Assembly: GCA_016873165.1 (NCBI GenBank)
Contig: VGXV01000012.1
Coordinates: forward strand, 1-64,000
Direction: 5' to 3'
DNA length: 64,000 nt
From: Planctomycetota bacterium
GTDB taxonomy: Bacteria; Planctomycetota; Brocadiia; Brocadiales; Brocadiaceae
Below are positions 41,694 to 51,442 of the stretch, piece after piece (positions within the stretch are counted from its first letter, which is position 1; each line of letters opens with the position of its first letter). Made by a program: the position numbers and the translations under genes. The notes below the pieces were generated by a model. It was not told the DNA's origin, ran no database searches, and was given only the letters and a program-made list of their open reading frames with translations.

Positions 41694-44351
41694 ATGAAGA
41701 AAATAATTATTATCCTTTCATCTGTTTTTATTTTTCTTTTCATAGCAATAATCGTTGCGCCCTTTGTCGTTAATTTAAATAAATATAAGGGCAGGATAAT
41801 TACACTGGCAAAACCCTATTTGAACCGGGAGTTCGATTTTACCGATGTTAAACTTACCATAATCAGCGGTCTGGGAGTGGAAATCAAGGGATTGCGTATA
41901 GCAGATAATCCGGAATTTGGGAGTGAAGATTTTCTTTCTTTACAAAATCTTCACATAAAGCTGAAATTGTTTCCACTGATAAAGAAAGAGATACAAATTA
42001 AAAAACTGATCATAGAGAAACCGGTTGTGCATATGGTTCGGAACTCAAGAGGAGAGTTTAATTTTTCTGATATAGTAAATGACACAGAAAAAACAGAAAC
42101 GTTGCCTGCAAGAGATGGGAAAAAGAGCGGGAAAAAAATAGGAGAGAGAGAGAAGCCTGATAGTGAAAAACATGATAATAATTATAACCCCTTTCTTGCG
42201 GGATTAATGGTTTCTCAATGTATCATAAACCAGGGGCAGATACATTTTCTGGATAATTATGTTCGCGATGAACCGGTAACAACGGTGGTTGATGCATTAG
42301 AGATAGAATTCCAAAATGTGTCACTGAATAAGCCGATATCGATGTATTTATCAGCTTATTTACCAGGGGAAACCGAGCAAAGTTTTCTCATAAAGGGGAC
42401 ATTGGGTCCATTGGGAGAAAGCATGGACATAGCAAGCCTTTTTATGGATATTAACGTTTTCTTCAAAAATATACTCCTTAATAAATTTGCTCCCTATATT
42501 CCCGAAGATTTAGTGATATATCCTCTTGAAGGAATTATTAATATGACTGCAAACATGAGGGGAGCTATTAATTCGGAACTTGATATAGAGTCAGAAATAA
42601 AGGGCGAAAAACTGACAATGTCTATAAAAGATGCTAATGAGAAAATACAAAACGTAAATTTTACCCTCAAAGAAAAGATAAAATATGAAGACAGCAAAGG
42701 GGGACTCGTTCTCCAACAATTGGATGTAAATCTGAATGGTAATGCCGTTTCTTTGACGGGGAATATGAAAAATATAAAAACAAGTCCTCAATGGGATTTA
42801 ACCCTCTCATCAAAAATAAATGCGCTTGATGAGGTGTTTGCAATGTATCCTGCCTTAAAAGAAGGATTGCCGCAAGATTTCCAAATCACAGGCCCGGTAA
42901 ATATGGAGATGAATTCTAAGGGGAATATGGACACGATGCAAATATCCGGACATACAGAGATGAGTGGTGCGGCAATCACCTATGGTGAAATATTTCAGAA
43001 GCCAAAGCAGGTTCCGTTTCAATTATCTCTTAAAGCAAATAAAATTGCAGACACCGTTAAACTTGAGTCTCTCGTAATTAATATTCAGAATGCATCAATC
43101 AATAGCACCGGAACTATTGAAGGTCTGACAAATCCGCGTGTTGATTTGGTGAATACTACAAATGAATTTTCTTTGAAGGAATGGGGCGCAATTGTCCCTT
43201 TGCTTAAAGAATACAGACCGGATGGTACTATTGTTATAAAGAATTTTGTGAAAGGCAATTTGGATGATGCATTTGTGAATATGCAGGTATCTTCTCCGAA
43301 ACTTGCATTTAAACTTCCTGCATCATTGTCCGAATCAGAAGATCAGGAGAATAAGGATAAGAGTAAAAATGAGAAGCAGTCCGAAGATTTTGTTGAATTG
43401 CTCAGCCTGGAACTATTGGCAGAAAAAAAAGCAGACAATATAAATGCCGACATGAAGGCGGATATAAAAAAGGGGGTTGTGCAGAATATTGATTTTGAAG
43501 AAATGAAAGGGAAGTTTAATTTCCAAAATGATATATTGAAAATAGAGGACTTTCAAATGAAGACATTTGAGGGAGATATTTCACTGGCAGGTGACTATGA
43601 CACTGCCAGTATGAAATGGAATGCGAGTCCCGTAATCAATAACGTAAAAGTCGAAGGGATTGTTGATAGTCTTACACAGTACCGTGGCATGATGAAGGGA
43701 CTGTTTTCGGGTTCCTTTGAAATGGGCGGCTCTTTGGGCAATGAAGAGAGAATGGTGACGAGTGCCAATGGTTCATTTCAACTTTTACAAGGAGAAATAG
43801 AAAACGTAAATTTTATGGGAACGATAATAGATTCTCTCCTGGGAATGAAAGAATTATACAAGTATGCAGAGAAAAAGAAGGAGGTGCTGGAGAAGTATAA
43901 TGTAACGCGATTTGATTCTCTGGAGGGTGAAGTTTCTCTTCTCAATGAAAAACTTGATTTGAAAAAATGTGATCTGGAGAATATTTATGTTCCTGAGGCG
44001 CCGGGTTCGGATGCAAAATTAAAGGGGAATATAAATATTGATACCGGCAACCTCAATTTAAAAGGTAAAGTTCACTTATCGCCGGAACATTCGGAAAAAT
44101 TGACAAAGAAGGCAAAACCGTTGAATGCACTCGTTGATGAAAAAGGGAGTATTGTCCTGCCTGTTGCCGTTACCGGAAATATGAATAAGCCAAAACCATT
44201 ATTGGATACAAAATACGTACTCACCGCGATAATGAATTATTACGGCAAGGAAGAAATGGAGAAAGGATTGAATAAATTAAAAGAAAAAATTGACCTGGAG
44301 AAGTTTGGCCTGGATAAACTCGGTTTGGAAAAGATATGGAAAAAAGAATAA
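41694..44351 (+). CDS. AsmA family protein
   Basis: 885 residues. An N-terminal membrane helix (about 4-26) starts the AsmA domain: VNLNKYKGRIITLAKPYLNREFDF, GLGVEIKGLRIADNPEFG and IKLKLFPLIKKEIQIKKLIIEKP, all typical. Long beta-rich repeats follow up to an AsmA_2-type C-terminal region (GSLGNEERMVTSANGSFQLLQGE, VEGIVDSLTQYRGMMKGLFSG). These proteins bridge the envelope and are now seen as lipid-transfer grooves between membranes. A Lys/Glu-rich linker lies at about 125-165. Start at ATG 41694. It stands alone, convergent with the protease-like gene, 150 bp apart. Confidence 0.88.
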   Translation: MKKIIIILSSVFIFLFIAIIVAPFVVNLNKYKGRIITLAKPYLNREFDFTDVKLTIISGLGVEIKGLRIADNPEFGSEDFLSLQNLHIKLKLFPLIKKEIQIKKLIIEKPVVHMVRNSRGEFNFSDIVNDTEKTETLPARDGKKSGKKIGEREKPDSEKHDNNYNPFLAGLMVSQCIINQGQIHFLDNYVRDEPVTTVVDALEIEFQNVSLNKPISMYLSAYLPGETEQSFLIKGTLGPLGESMDIASLFMDINVFFKNILLNKFAPYIPEDLVIYPLEGIINMTANMRGAINSELDIESEIKGEKLTMSIKDANEKIQNVNFTLKEKIKYEDSKGGLVLQQLDVNLNGNAVSLTGNMKNIKTSPQWDLTLSSKINALDEVFAMYPALKEGLPQDFQITGPVNMEMNSKGNMDTMQISGHTEMSGAAITYGEIFQKPKQVPFQLSLKANKIADTVKLESLVINIQNASINSTGTIEGLTNPRVDLVNTTNEFSLKEWGAIVPLLKEYRPDGTIVIKNFVKGNLDDAFVNMQVSSPKLAFKLPASLSESEDQENKDKSKNEKQSEDFVELLSLELLAEKKADNINADMKADIKKGVVQNIDFEEMKGKFNFQNDILKIEDFQMKTFEGDISLAGDYDTASMKWNASPVINNVKVEGIVDSLTQYRGMMKGLFSGSFEMGGSLGNEERMVTSANGSFQLLQGEIENVNFMGTIIDSLLGMKELYKYAEKKKEVLEKYNVTRFDSLEGEVSLLNEKLDLKKCDLENIYVPEAPGSDAKLKGNINIDTGNLNLKGKVHLSPEHSEKLTKKAKPLNALVDEKGSIVLPVAVTGNMNKPKPLLDTKYVLTAIMNYYGKEEMEKGLNKLKEKIDLEKFGLDKLGLEKIWKKE

Positions 44352-44501
44352 TCATGAATTCGAAGGCAGAAAGATAAAACAGTAGACGAGAAAGCAGTTT
44401 TTTCTTGTAACAGAAACTGAATAGCATTCTCTTCGTAACGGCAAAACCCCTTTATTTGATAAAATAAGCAAACCGGAAATTCTTCCGCTTCTCAAATAGA
44501 A

Positions 44502-45716
44502 TCATTGGTAAATCATCTGATACAGTTTTGACGCCAGATGTTTATTCATATCTTTGAGGATTTTATACTCCTCGAATGCCATTAACTTGTTTTCTATCTG
44601 CAGATATGCTATTCCCAGATGAAAATAGAGTTCCGGAACGTTTTTGTTAATGCGAATAGCCTGCCGGTAAGCCTCGACCGTTTCACGGTGCTGTTCAAGT
44701 GCGGTATGGGCTAAACCAAGCATAAAATATGCATCGAATAATTGCGGATCGATACGCGTGGCATCAAGGAGAGGTTCCACTGCTTCTTGATATTGTTTCA
44801 GCATGAAATAGGAAAGACCCAGTTGGAAGTATCCTTCCGGAAACTCCGGTTTCAGGCTGATTGCCTGTTTCAAGTCCTTTATTGCGTCAGAATACTGTCC
44901 AAGCTTGTTTTTACAGTAACCGATTAGGATGTATGCATTGACATGATTACGGTTTTTCCCGGTGGCTTGTTGAAACGAGGAAATGGCCTTTTCGTACTCT
45001 GTAGTAACAAGATGGGAAATTCCCTCTCTGCAAAATTCCCATTCGGAATCGACCCGAGACCTTATCCACTCCGAAAGCGCCTGCTCTTTTACCGGCATAA
45101 GGTTTTCAATCCGTTCACAGGAAAGAGCGTAACCAAACCCATCGGGAGAAAGGAATGAGAGAATGCCTATGATTTCACCTTCCTTATTTACTACCGGGCT
45201 TCCACAATAACCCGCCGGAAGCAATGCCTTTATCTTTATTATTTTGCCAAACAACGGTATTTCAATGCTATCGGAAACAAATCCATTTACTACCGGATGC
45301 TCCGCATCGAATTGGCTGTTCACTACCATGATTTGCTCATTTGCCCCGGGAAAAGTCCTGTTCAGTGGCAACGGCAATATCCCCTCTTCATGACCTTCGG
45401 TTGCCAACAACACAAGGCCGCTTTCTTTATCTTCCGCAAGAACATTCTTTACGCAAAAAACATTTCCCTGAATATTTTTTATCTGAATACTATGTGCATC
45501 ATGAAATACTTTATTGATGGTAATAAAATCGCCACGCTCATTTATAATGAAACCGCTTCCCTGCCTGGTCAATTTTCCATATTTATCAAGAGACTCAATA
45601 GAAACAACGGCAGATTGCATTTTCATAATGGCATCCTGTGCCAGTAAACCGGAAGACCATCCCGCTCCAATTACGAAAAACGCACCAAATATCAAACATT
45701 GCAAAAATATCTTCAT
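44502..45716 (-). CDS. Trypsin-fold pseudoprotease with TPR repeats
   Basis: 404 residues from ATG 45716, chosen because GAGG lies 8 nt upstream; an ATG six codons earlier lacks a site. Signal peptide to about residue 27. Residues 30-200 follow the HtrA/trypsin fold (GSGFIINERGDFITINKVF; PAGYCGSPVVNKEGEIIGIL). But the catalytic positions are changed: Lys69 for His in the TNxHV motif, Gly100 for Asp in the DLALL motif, Cys171 for Ser in GNSGGP. Five TPR repeats (about 240-400) follow. Likely a non-catalytic, exported scaffold or sensor. A Cys-based enzyme would still lack the base. Confidence 0.85.
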   Translation of the reverse strand: MKIFLQCLIFGAFFVIGAGWSSGLLAQDAIMKMQSAVVSIESLDKYGKLTRQGSGFIINERGDFITINKVFHDAHSIQIKNIQGNVFCVKNVLAEDKESGLVLLATEGHEEGILPLPLNRTFPGANEQIMVVNSQFDAEHPVVNGFVSDSIEIPLFGKIIKIKALLPAGYCGSPVVNKEGEIIGILSFLSPDGFGYALSCERIENLMPVKEQALSEWIRSRVDSEWEFCREGISHLVTTEYEKAISSFQQATGKNRNHVNAYILIGYCKNKLGQYSDAIKDLKQAISLKPEFPEGYFQLGLSYFMLKQYQEAVEPLLDATRIDPQLFDAYFMLGLAHTALEQHRETVEAYRQAIRINKNVPELYFHLGIAYLQIENKLMAFEEYKILKDMNKHLASKLYQMIYQ

Positions 45717-45979
45717 ACACCTTTCCTCGAACATATTACCATCCTCATTAGATAATTAATTTAAGACACTTTATTATAAAATAAATCCGAACAGATGAAA
45801 TATAAATATAGATACGGGAAAACATTAAATTGCAGCATTCGTCAAATAACCAATAAAGAAAACACTCCATTCCATACACACAAACATATAAAACACATTG
45901 ACTTAAGTAGTTGCATATTGTACCATAGCTTTTCTTTTGTGTGAATTACAGACGTGTAGTTAAACAATGGAGAAATTAC

Positions 45980-46690
45980 ATGGACAATCAAGAAAATATG
46001 TCCTTTATTGGCAAGACAAAGGGAATTAATGTAAAAGGAAACGATCTTAAATGGTTTGCAATTAAAGTGGCTGCTATTCTTGCTTCTCAAGCTATTGTGG
46101 CCTTTTTATTTATGCTGTTTTACGTGGAAAAGTCAAGTAAAGACAATAGCCAGCGCTTTGCTGATTATGATACGAAAATAAGCGCAATCGAAAACCTTGT
46201 TGCCCAGACGACCCAAAAACAAAACAAAGACATCGCGGGACTCGCCAAATCAATTGATACAATGGGCCGTATAAACCAAAGCATTTTGGGAACGATTAAT
46301 AATCTCTCAGAAGAATTCCGCAAAATGAGTCCGGTAACTGAAGAAGCCCCCGCAGAGCAGCAGCAGCAAAAACAGGAAAGCACGGCATCCCAAACAGAAG
46401 AACCTTCCTCCTCTGGCGCCGCTCCGCCACAAGGCAACACATGGCATCTCAGGATTGTTACTTTGCAAAATATGGAAAAGAACAAGAAAGGTTTGGAAGA
46501 ACTGGTGGAATTTCTGCAAAGCAAGGGAATACATGAAGCAAGATTGTTCCAATACGGTAAGCTGATGTCGGTGGATGTCGGTGATTTTGCCGATGTTGCG
46601 GATGATGCGGCAAAAAACCTTAAAACGAAAATTATGGAAATCTCTTATAAGGGAAGCACATTTAAGGACGCTTACTTCGTGCAATACTGA
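45980..46690 (+). CDS. Membrane protein with coiled region and SPOR-like C-terminus
   Basis: 236 residues from ATG 45980, with GGAGA 6 nt upstream. One membrane helix at about residues 28-48, then a helical region with heptad-like spacing (about 55-110), a Gln/Glu/Pro-rich linker, and a C-terminal domain of about 75 residues (WHLRIVTLQNMEKNKKGLEE, RLFQYGKLMSVDVGDFADVA, GSTFKDAYFVQY) with the order of a SPOR domain. SPOR domains bind denuded glycan strands of peptidoglycan at division sites. This fits an envelope role in a cell that also has the mur/ftsW set below. SPOR call is by pattern only. It may have its own promoter near 45898-45926 (TTGACT, 17 bp, TACCAT). Confidence 0.65.
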   Translation: MDNQENMSFIGKTKGINVKGNDLKWFAIKVAAILASQAIVAFLFMLFYVEKSSKDNSQRFADYDTKISAIENLVAQTTQKQNKDIAGLAKSIDTMGRINQSILGTINNLSEEFRKMSPVTEEAPAEQQQQKQESTASQTEEPSSSGAAPPQGNTWHLRIVTLQNMEKNKKGLEELVEFLQSKGIHEARLFQYGKLMSVDVGDFADVADDAAKNLKTKIMEISYKGSTFKDAYFVQY

Positions 46691-46804
46691 TAGAGAATGG
46701 CGGCTTGCTGAACGAGCGAAAATCATTACTATGCCACTTGATGGAGAGCAGGTAAACATTGAAATTCCTTAAACATCAATATAAACCAAAGTATATAAAC
46801 ATCC

Positions 46805-48802
46805 ATGAAAAAACAAACAACACAACTAATTATTGCTTTTTTTGTTCCGATCTTAATCGCATCACTTTTTCGTTTTTGGGATATTGACCTCAGACCACTT
46901 CACTCCGACGAAGGGGTAAATAGTTTTTTCCTGCGGAATTTGTTCGAGAGGAATCACTATCGCTACGACCCGGCAAACTATCATGGACCATTCCTCTATT
47001 ATATTGGCCTGCTCCCTTTTTATGTATTAGGTCTGACGGATTTCTCATTTCGGCTTATGCCGGTCTTGTTTGGCATCATGGTTGTCGCAATACTCTACCC
47101 TCTGCGAAAAAGAATTGGCAAAATGGGGTTACTTACTGCCGGTTTGCTTATTGCCATCTCTCCTTCCAATTCTTTCTTTTCGAGAGATACCATCCACGAA
47201 ACATATTTGATCTTTTTCACCCTGGCAACCGTTGTTTCCTTCTTTCTCTATTCGGAAACAAGAAAGTCAAGATACATTTATTTCGCCGCATCAAGCATTG
47301 CCTTTATTATTACCATAAAAGAAACTTACATAATTACCTTTGCCGTATTTGTTATTTCGCTATTCTTCGCTTACGGGTATGAAATACTGCTTTCTCCCGC
47401 CGGAATAAGAGTCAAAAACACGAGACACATTTTCAGTGTTTTTGGAAATACCTGCAGACAAAAATGGTATGTGATCAGCATCAGCGTTGGTCTCTTTCTG
47501 TTAATTAATTTTTTGTTTTACTCATCGTTTTTTAGTTATTATGGCGGGATAAATGGTATTTTAACCACATTAAAGATATGGACAAAAACCGGCACCCATT
47601 CGGGAGGTCACGCAAAACCATTTTTTTATTATTTTACCCTGTTACGTAAATTTGAACTTCCCATGCTGGTTATGGGAATTGCCGGAGTCTTCTATTCATT
47701 TAAATACAGAAACAAATTTGCCATTTTTACTACTGCATGGGCAGCGCTTATATACGTCATCTATTCACTCATACCTTATAAAACTCCCTGGCTGATCATA
47801 AATTTTACGCTTCCGATTGCAATTTTAGCCGGCATCTTTATTGATGGATTATTTAAAATTATTACACATAGCTGGCATTATGCAGTTTTCTTTTCAATAT
47901 ACGTTTGTGTTTTTTGTTTCTTTTGCTATCAATCCATCATGTTAAACTTTGTAAATTATGATGACGAGAGATACGAACTTGTATATGTTCAAACGAAAAG
48001 AGATGTTTACAATTTATTAGATCGATTAGAAACACTGTCAGGCATAAGCGGGAAAAATATGGTGATAAACGTAGTTTCAAAGGATTACTGGCCGCTTCCC
48101 TGGTATTTCAGAGAGTACAAACATGCAAATTTCTGGGGAAGAGTTGTAGATAATCCAAACGCGCCCGTTATTTTAGTGGATAAAAAAGGAGAAAAAGATT
48201 TAAAGAAGAAACTCAAGGGAAATTACAAAAACGAGCGATTTATTTTGCGTCCGGGCGTATGGCTCACCGCATATATACAACAAGGATTGTATGATAGCGC
48301 TTTTGCGCATGAAATTCAGGAAAAAAAGATTACCCCACTCACCCTGAATGTGTCAAAAGATGAACTTGAGCCAGGATTAAAGGCTCAGTATTATTACAAT
48401 GTTGACTGCATAGGACAACCATTCTCCTCATCCATTGAAAAAGAATCCATTTCTTTCACATACAATGACGAGACAAAAAAACCTTATCGCTCCCCTTTCG
48501 GAATAGAATGGGAAGGTTATTTATATATTAAGCAAAAAGGGGTGTATCAATTTGCAACAAAGTCCGATGACGGCTCATTTGTTTATATTGACGAAAACCT
48601 TGTTGTAGATAATGGAGAACCGCACGCAGTGCGCTATATTTCAGGGGTAACACCACTGGAAGAAGGGTATCATGCCATCCGAATTCAATATTTTGATATT
48701 GGCGGTGGAGCTATTATGGAGTTGTTATGGAAAACGCCCAAAGGCAATGAAGTATTAATTCCGGGTGATGTGCTGTTTCACAAGAAAACAAATCATCCGT
48801 AG
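46805..48802 (+). CDS. Membrane glycosyltransferase (TIGR03663/Agl23-like) fused to PA14 domain
   Basis: 665 residues. The first 370 or so form a multi-helix membrane part with the ArnT/PMT-type opening RFWDIDLRPLHSDEGVNSFF, with the acidic pair in the first loop, then SPSNSFFSRDTIHETYLIFF and IYSLIPYKTPWLIINFTLP, as in the TIGR03663 family. A soluble part follows and, at about 525-660, a PA14 domain (LEPGLKAQYYYN, FEWEGYLYI-type strand in GIEWEGYLYIKQKGVYQF, TKSDDGSFVYIDENLVVDN, GYHAIRIQYFDIGGGAIMEL). PA14 binds carbohydrate. Probably uses a polyprenyl-phosphate sugar on the outer face. It overlaps the convergent GT2 gene by 10 bp. Confidence 0.8.
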   Translation: MKKQTTQLIIAFFVPILIASLFRFWDIDLRPLHSDEGVNSFFLRNLFERNHYRYDPANYHGPFLYYIGLLPFYVLGLTDFSFRLMPVLFGIMVVAILYPLRKRIGKMGLLTAGLLIAISPSNSFFSRDTIHETYLIFFTLATVVSFFLYSETRKSRYIYFAASSIAFIITIKETYIITFAVFVISLFFAYGYEILLSPAGIRVKNTRHIFSVFGNTCRQKWYVISISVGLFLLINFLFYSSFFSYYGGINGILTTLKIWTKTGTHSGGHAKPFFYYFTLLRKFELPMLVMGIAGVFYSFKYRNKFAIFTTAWAALIYVIYSLIPYKTPWLIINFTLPIAILAGIFIDGLFKIITHSWHYAVFFSIYVCVFCFFCYQSIMLNFVNYDDERYELVYVQTKRDVYNLLDRLETLSGISGKNMVINVVSKDYWPLPWYFREYKHANFWGRVVDNPNAPVILVDKKGEKDLKKKLKGNYKNERFILRPGVWLTAYIQQGLYDSAFAHEIQEKKITPLTLNVSKDELEPGLKAQYYYNVDCIGQPFSSSIEKESISFTYNDETKKPYRSPFGIEWEGYLYIKQKGVYQFATKSDDGSFVYIDENLVVDNGEPHAVRYISGVTPLEEGYHAIRIQYFDIGGGAIMELLWKTPKGNEVLIPGDVLFHKKTNHP

Positions 48803-49524
48803 TAGCCTTTTATATCATTTATTTTTATAACGATAAGATCTTTGAACATTTGCAATGAATGTCTTACAGGACTTACCTTACTGAGGATGGAATTTCGCCA
48901 TCGGATTGGTAATTCTTTAATCTTAAAACCAAACTTTTTTGAAAGATAGAGAACCTCAACGTCAAACGCAAAACCTGCTATTCTGCACTTATCAAAAACC
49001 TTTCGCGCGACATCCCGCTTAAATCCCTTAAATCCACACTGCGTATCTATCAAACCTCCCATTAATACCAGCCGGATAATGAAATTAAAGATTTTACCCA
49101 TTTTCTCCCGGTACCATGGTTGATGTATTATTATATCAGCGCCGGGAATGCTTCTCGATCCGATAATCACATCATAGCCTTTGGCATTAAGGTAAGGCAA
49201 ACATTTGTCAACTTCTTCTATCGGGGTGGAAAGATCTGCGTCAGTAAAAAAAACATACTGCCCTTTTGCAGCCAGCATACCGCGTTTTACAGAATACCCC
49301 TTGCCTTTATTTTTATTGTTTTTTATTAGGATTATACCCTCATTTGAATTCAAAAATTCATTTATCTTCTTTACTGTATTATCTACAGAACCATCATCCA
49401 CCACAATGACTTCGGAAGAATAATCCTGCCTCGAAAGATATGCACAAATGCTCCTCAAGGAAGGCAGAATTCGTTCCTCTTCATTATATGCAGGAATCAC
49501 TATCGACAGAAAGCATTCTTTCAT
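48793..49524 (-). CDS. Glycosyltransferase family 2, polyprenyl-phosphate sugar synthase-like
   Basis: 243 residues. GT-A fold motifs: SIVIPAYNEEERILPSL, VIVVDDGSVDNTV with the first Asp, FTDADLSTPIEEVDKCLPYL with the DxD, and DTQCGFKGFKRDVARKVF, typical of dolichyl/polyprenyl-phosphate glucose or mannose synthases. No C-terminal membrane helices. It could make the lipid-linked sugar donor for the neighbouring membrane glycosyltransferase; the adjacency supports this, but the genes are convergent (10-bp overlap). Start at ATG 49524. Confidence 0.9.
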   Translation of the reverse strand: MKECFLSIVIPAYNEEERILPSLRSICAYLSRQDYSSEVIVVDDGSVDNTVKKINEFLNSNEGIILIKNNKNKGKGYSVKRGMLAAKGQYVFFTDADLSTPIEEVDKCLPYLNAKGYDVIIGSRSIPGADIIIHQPWYREKMGKIFNFIIRLVLMGGLIDTQCGFKGFKRDVARKVFDKCRIAGFAFDVEVLYLSKKFGFKIKELPIRWRNSILSKVSPVRHSLQMFKDLIVIKINDIKGYYG

Positions 49525-49583
49525 TTCAATCTCTTATCGCTGTCTATTACCAGGGGTGTAACATTTGCGCTGAATAGTTGCAT

Positions 49584-50786
49584 TTAAAACTTCATATCAT
49601 TCACACTAAGGATTGCAGTAAGCATAGAGATAACAATAACGCCAATGACCGCCCCCATGAGCAATATAAGCACAGGTTCTACCATTGTCACAAGCCGTTT
49701 CATCCGGTTCTCGACATCCGCATCAAAATTATCCGCAACCTTAAGGAGCATCTGATCCATATTCCCTGTTTCTTCACCCACCTTAAGCAAATGGACTGCG
49801 ATTTCCGGTAAAAAACCTCTCTCCGCAAGTGAAATGGTAATTCCGGAACCCTCCTTTACATTTGTCTTCACATCATTGAGAATCTCTGAAAGATGTTTAT
49901 TGGACAGAACATCTTTGACGATATCCAAAGACCTGAGCAAAGGAACGCCGTTTTCCAGCAACGTTCCCATCGTTCTCGCAAACCGGGATATTTGCATTTT
50001 CCATAACAAATTGCCAATCAGGGGCAGTTTCAACTTTTTATGGTCTATTTTAGCGGCAGTATTTTTATCTTTCATCACCCTTTTGTATATAAAAAACACC
50101 GTCATTGCCACAGCAATAAGAATCCATCCGTATTTTATGGCATATTGGCTCATTCCCATAAGCACCATCGTAGAGAATGGCAAAGAAATCCCCATCCCTT
50201 CAAAAATTTGAGAAAATTTAGGGATAACATAAACAATGAGCGCTCCGATCGACAAGAGTCCTGTGCTGCTTAACAATAAAGGATAAATCATTGCAGAAAT
50301 GATTTCACTCTTCGTTTTCTGCAACTTCTCCTGAAAATTTCCCAATCGCTTTAAAACCTGCGGCAAAACTCCACCTTCCTCTCCCGCACGTATCATGCTG
50401 ATGTAAATGCTGGAAAATAATTTTTCATGATTTTTGAGCGCCTCGGTGAATGATTTTCCCGATTTAATTCCGTTCAGCAAATCCTCAATAACATCCTTCA
50501 TTGCATTTTTTTCCTGTCCCGACAATAAAATAGACAAGCTTTTGTCGATTGGGATGCCGCCTTCCAGCAGTGTTGCCAATTCCTGGGTAAACGGCAAAAC
50601 AGCTTTTTTACTTACACGTTTAAAAAATAATTCAAATTTTTTCCCTTTATCAACCTGATGGATATTTAAAATAATATGGCCGGATTTCCGGAGGTCGCTT
50701 ATTAAGCTTGTTTTGTTTTCCGCTTCCTTCTCGCCTTCTACTATGCTGCTGGAACTGGTTAATAGTTTATACCTGAACGTACTCAT
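49584..50786 (-). CDS. gspF: Type II secretion inner-membrane platform protein GspF
   Basis: 400 residues with two T2SSF domains (about 70-190 and 270-395), each ending in membrane helices: FTQELATLLEGGIPIDKSL, MIRAGEEGGVLPQVLKRLG, then ISRFARTMGTLLENGVPLLRS and LLKVGEETGNMDQMLLKVAD. It anchors the assembly of the pseudopilus. It is the last gene of the operon. Type IV pilus PilC is the close relative, but the gene order here is type II secretion. Confidence 0.9.
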   Translation of the reverse strand: MSTFRYKLLTSSSSIVEGEKEAENKTSLISDLRKSGHIILNIHQVDKGKKFELFFKRVSKKAVLPFTQELATLLEGGIPIDKSLSILLSGQEKNAMKDVIEDLLNGIKSGKSFTEALKNHEKLFSSIYISMIRAGEEGGVLPQVLKRLGNFQEKLQKTKSEIISAMIYPLLLSSTGLLSIGALIVYVIPKFSQIFEGMGISLPFSTMVLMGMSQYAIKYGWILIAVAMTVFFIYKRVMKDKNTAAKIDHKKLKLPLIGNLLWKMQISRFARTMGTLLENGVPLLRSLDIVKDVLSNKHLSEILNDVKTNVKEGSGITISLAERGFLPEIAVHLLKVGEETGNMDQMLLKVADNFDADVENRMKRLVTMVEPVLILLMGAVIGVIVISMLTAILSVNDMKF

Positions 50787-50792
50787 TACTAT

Positions 50793-51437
50793 CTATTTTC
50801 TAATGTTTGCCCTCATCACAACAATATGCTCTTCCCCGTACCAATCGAGCTTAACTTTGTCTTTTTCTATTTTCTTTACCTTGTAGTCAACAATCTTCGC
50901 ACCTTCTTCTATAAAAATATAAGCATCTTTATTTATTGTCGTATCCGGATTGAGTATCAGCGCCTTTTTAACATCTCCAAGTATTAAGATGCCAAATAAC
51001 TTAATAGGTTTTGGGCTACCTTTTGGTTTTTGTTCTTCAGTTTTTGCTGATGCAGGTACGGATACGGCTTCTTCTTTAGATGGCGAATCGGCTTTTGTAT
51101 CTTTCTTCTTTTTTTCTACCGGCTTCCAATCATTGCGGTCCTGAGAAAATGGATTGTTGGATAATAACGTTTCATAATGATCTATGTTTTTTTTCTCCAT
51201 GTCTAAAAAAGCTAATTGTTTTTTGTCGTCAGTAGTCTTTTCAGGAACTACCGCCCGTTTTACCGTTTCCATCTGAGGTTTGTATACCAAAAGCACACAT
51301 ACGCCAACCATCCCTAAAACGCCGGCAAGCAATACAAGATTTATTAACGGCAAATAATTTTTCCAGCGCCTCATCTTTTCCGCAAGGCTTTTGGCAACTG
51401 TTTGCAAATATTGTGTGTTTATTTTAACAGGTTTCAT
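50793..51437 (-). CDS. Type II secretion GspC/PilP-like inner membrane protein
   Basis: 214 residues. One membrane helix (about 31-52), a Lys/Ser/Glu-rich linker (about 105-140), and a C-terminal domain (KLFGILILGDVKKALI, INKDAYIFIEEGAKIVDYKV, DKVKLDWYGEEHIVVM) with the pattern of the GspC homology region, which connects the inner-membrane platform to the secretin. Distance to gspF is 6 bp. The exact letter (GspC, GspN or PilP-like) is not certain. Confidence 0.6.
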   Translation of the reverse strand: MKPVKINTQYLQTVAKSLAEKMRRWKNYLPLINLVLLAGVLGMVGVCVLLVYKPQMETVKRAVVPEKTTDDKKQLAFLDMEKKNIDHYETLLSNNPFSQDRNDWKPVEKKKKDTKADSPSKEEAVSVPASAKTEEQKPKGSPKPIKLFGILILGDVKKALILNPDTTINKDAYIFIEEGAKIVDYKVKKIEKDKVKLDWYGEEHIVVMRANIRK

Positions 51438-51442
51438 ATATT

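Noticed and set aside
41504-41743. 79-codon minus-strand frame before the AsmA gene
   Set aside because: No ribosome site at any ATG and it runs into the AsmA start; no family features.
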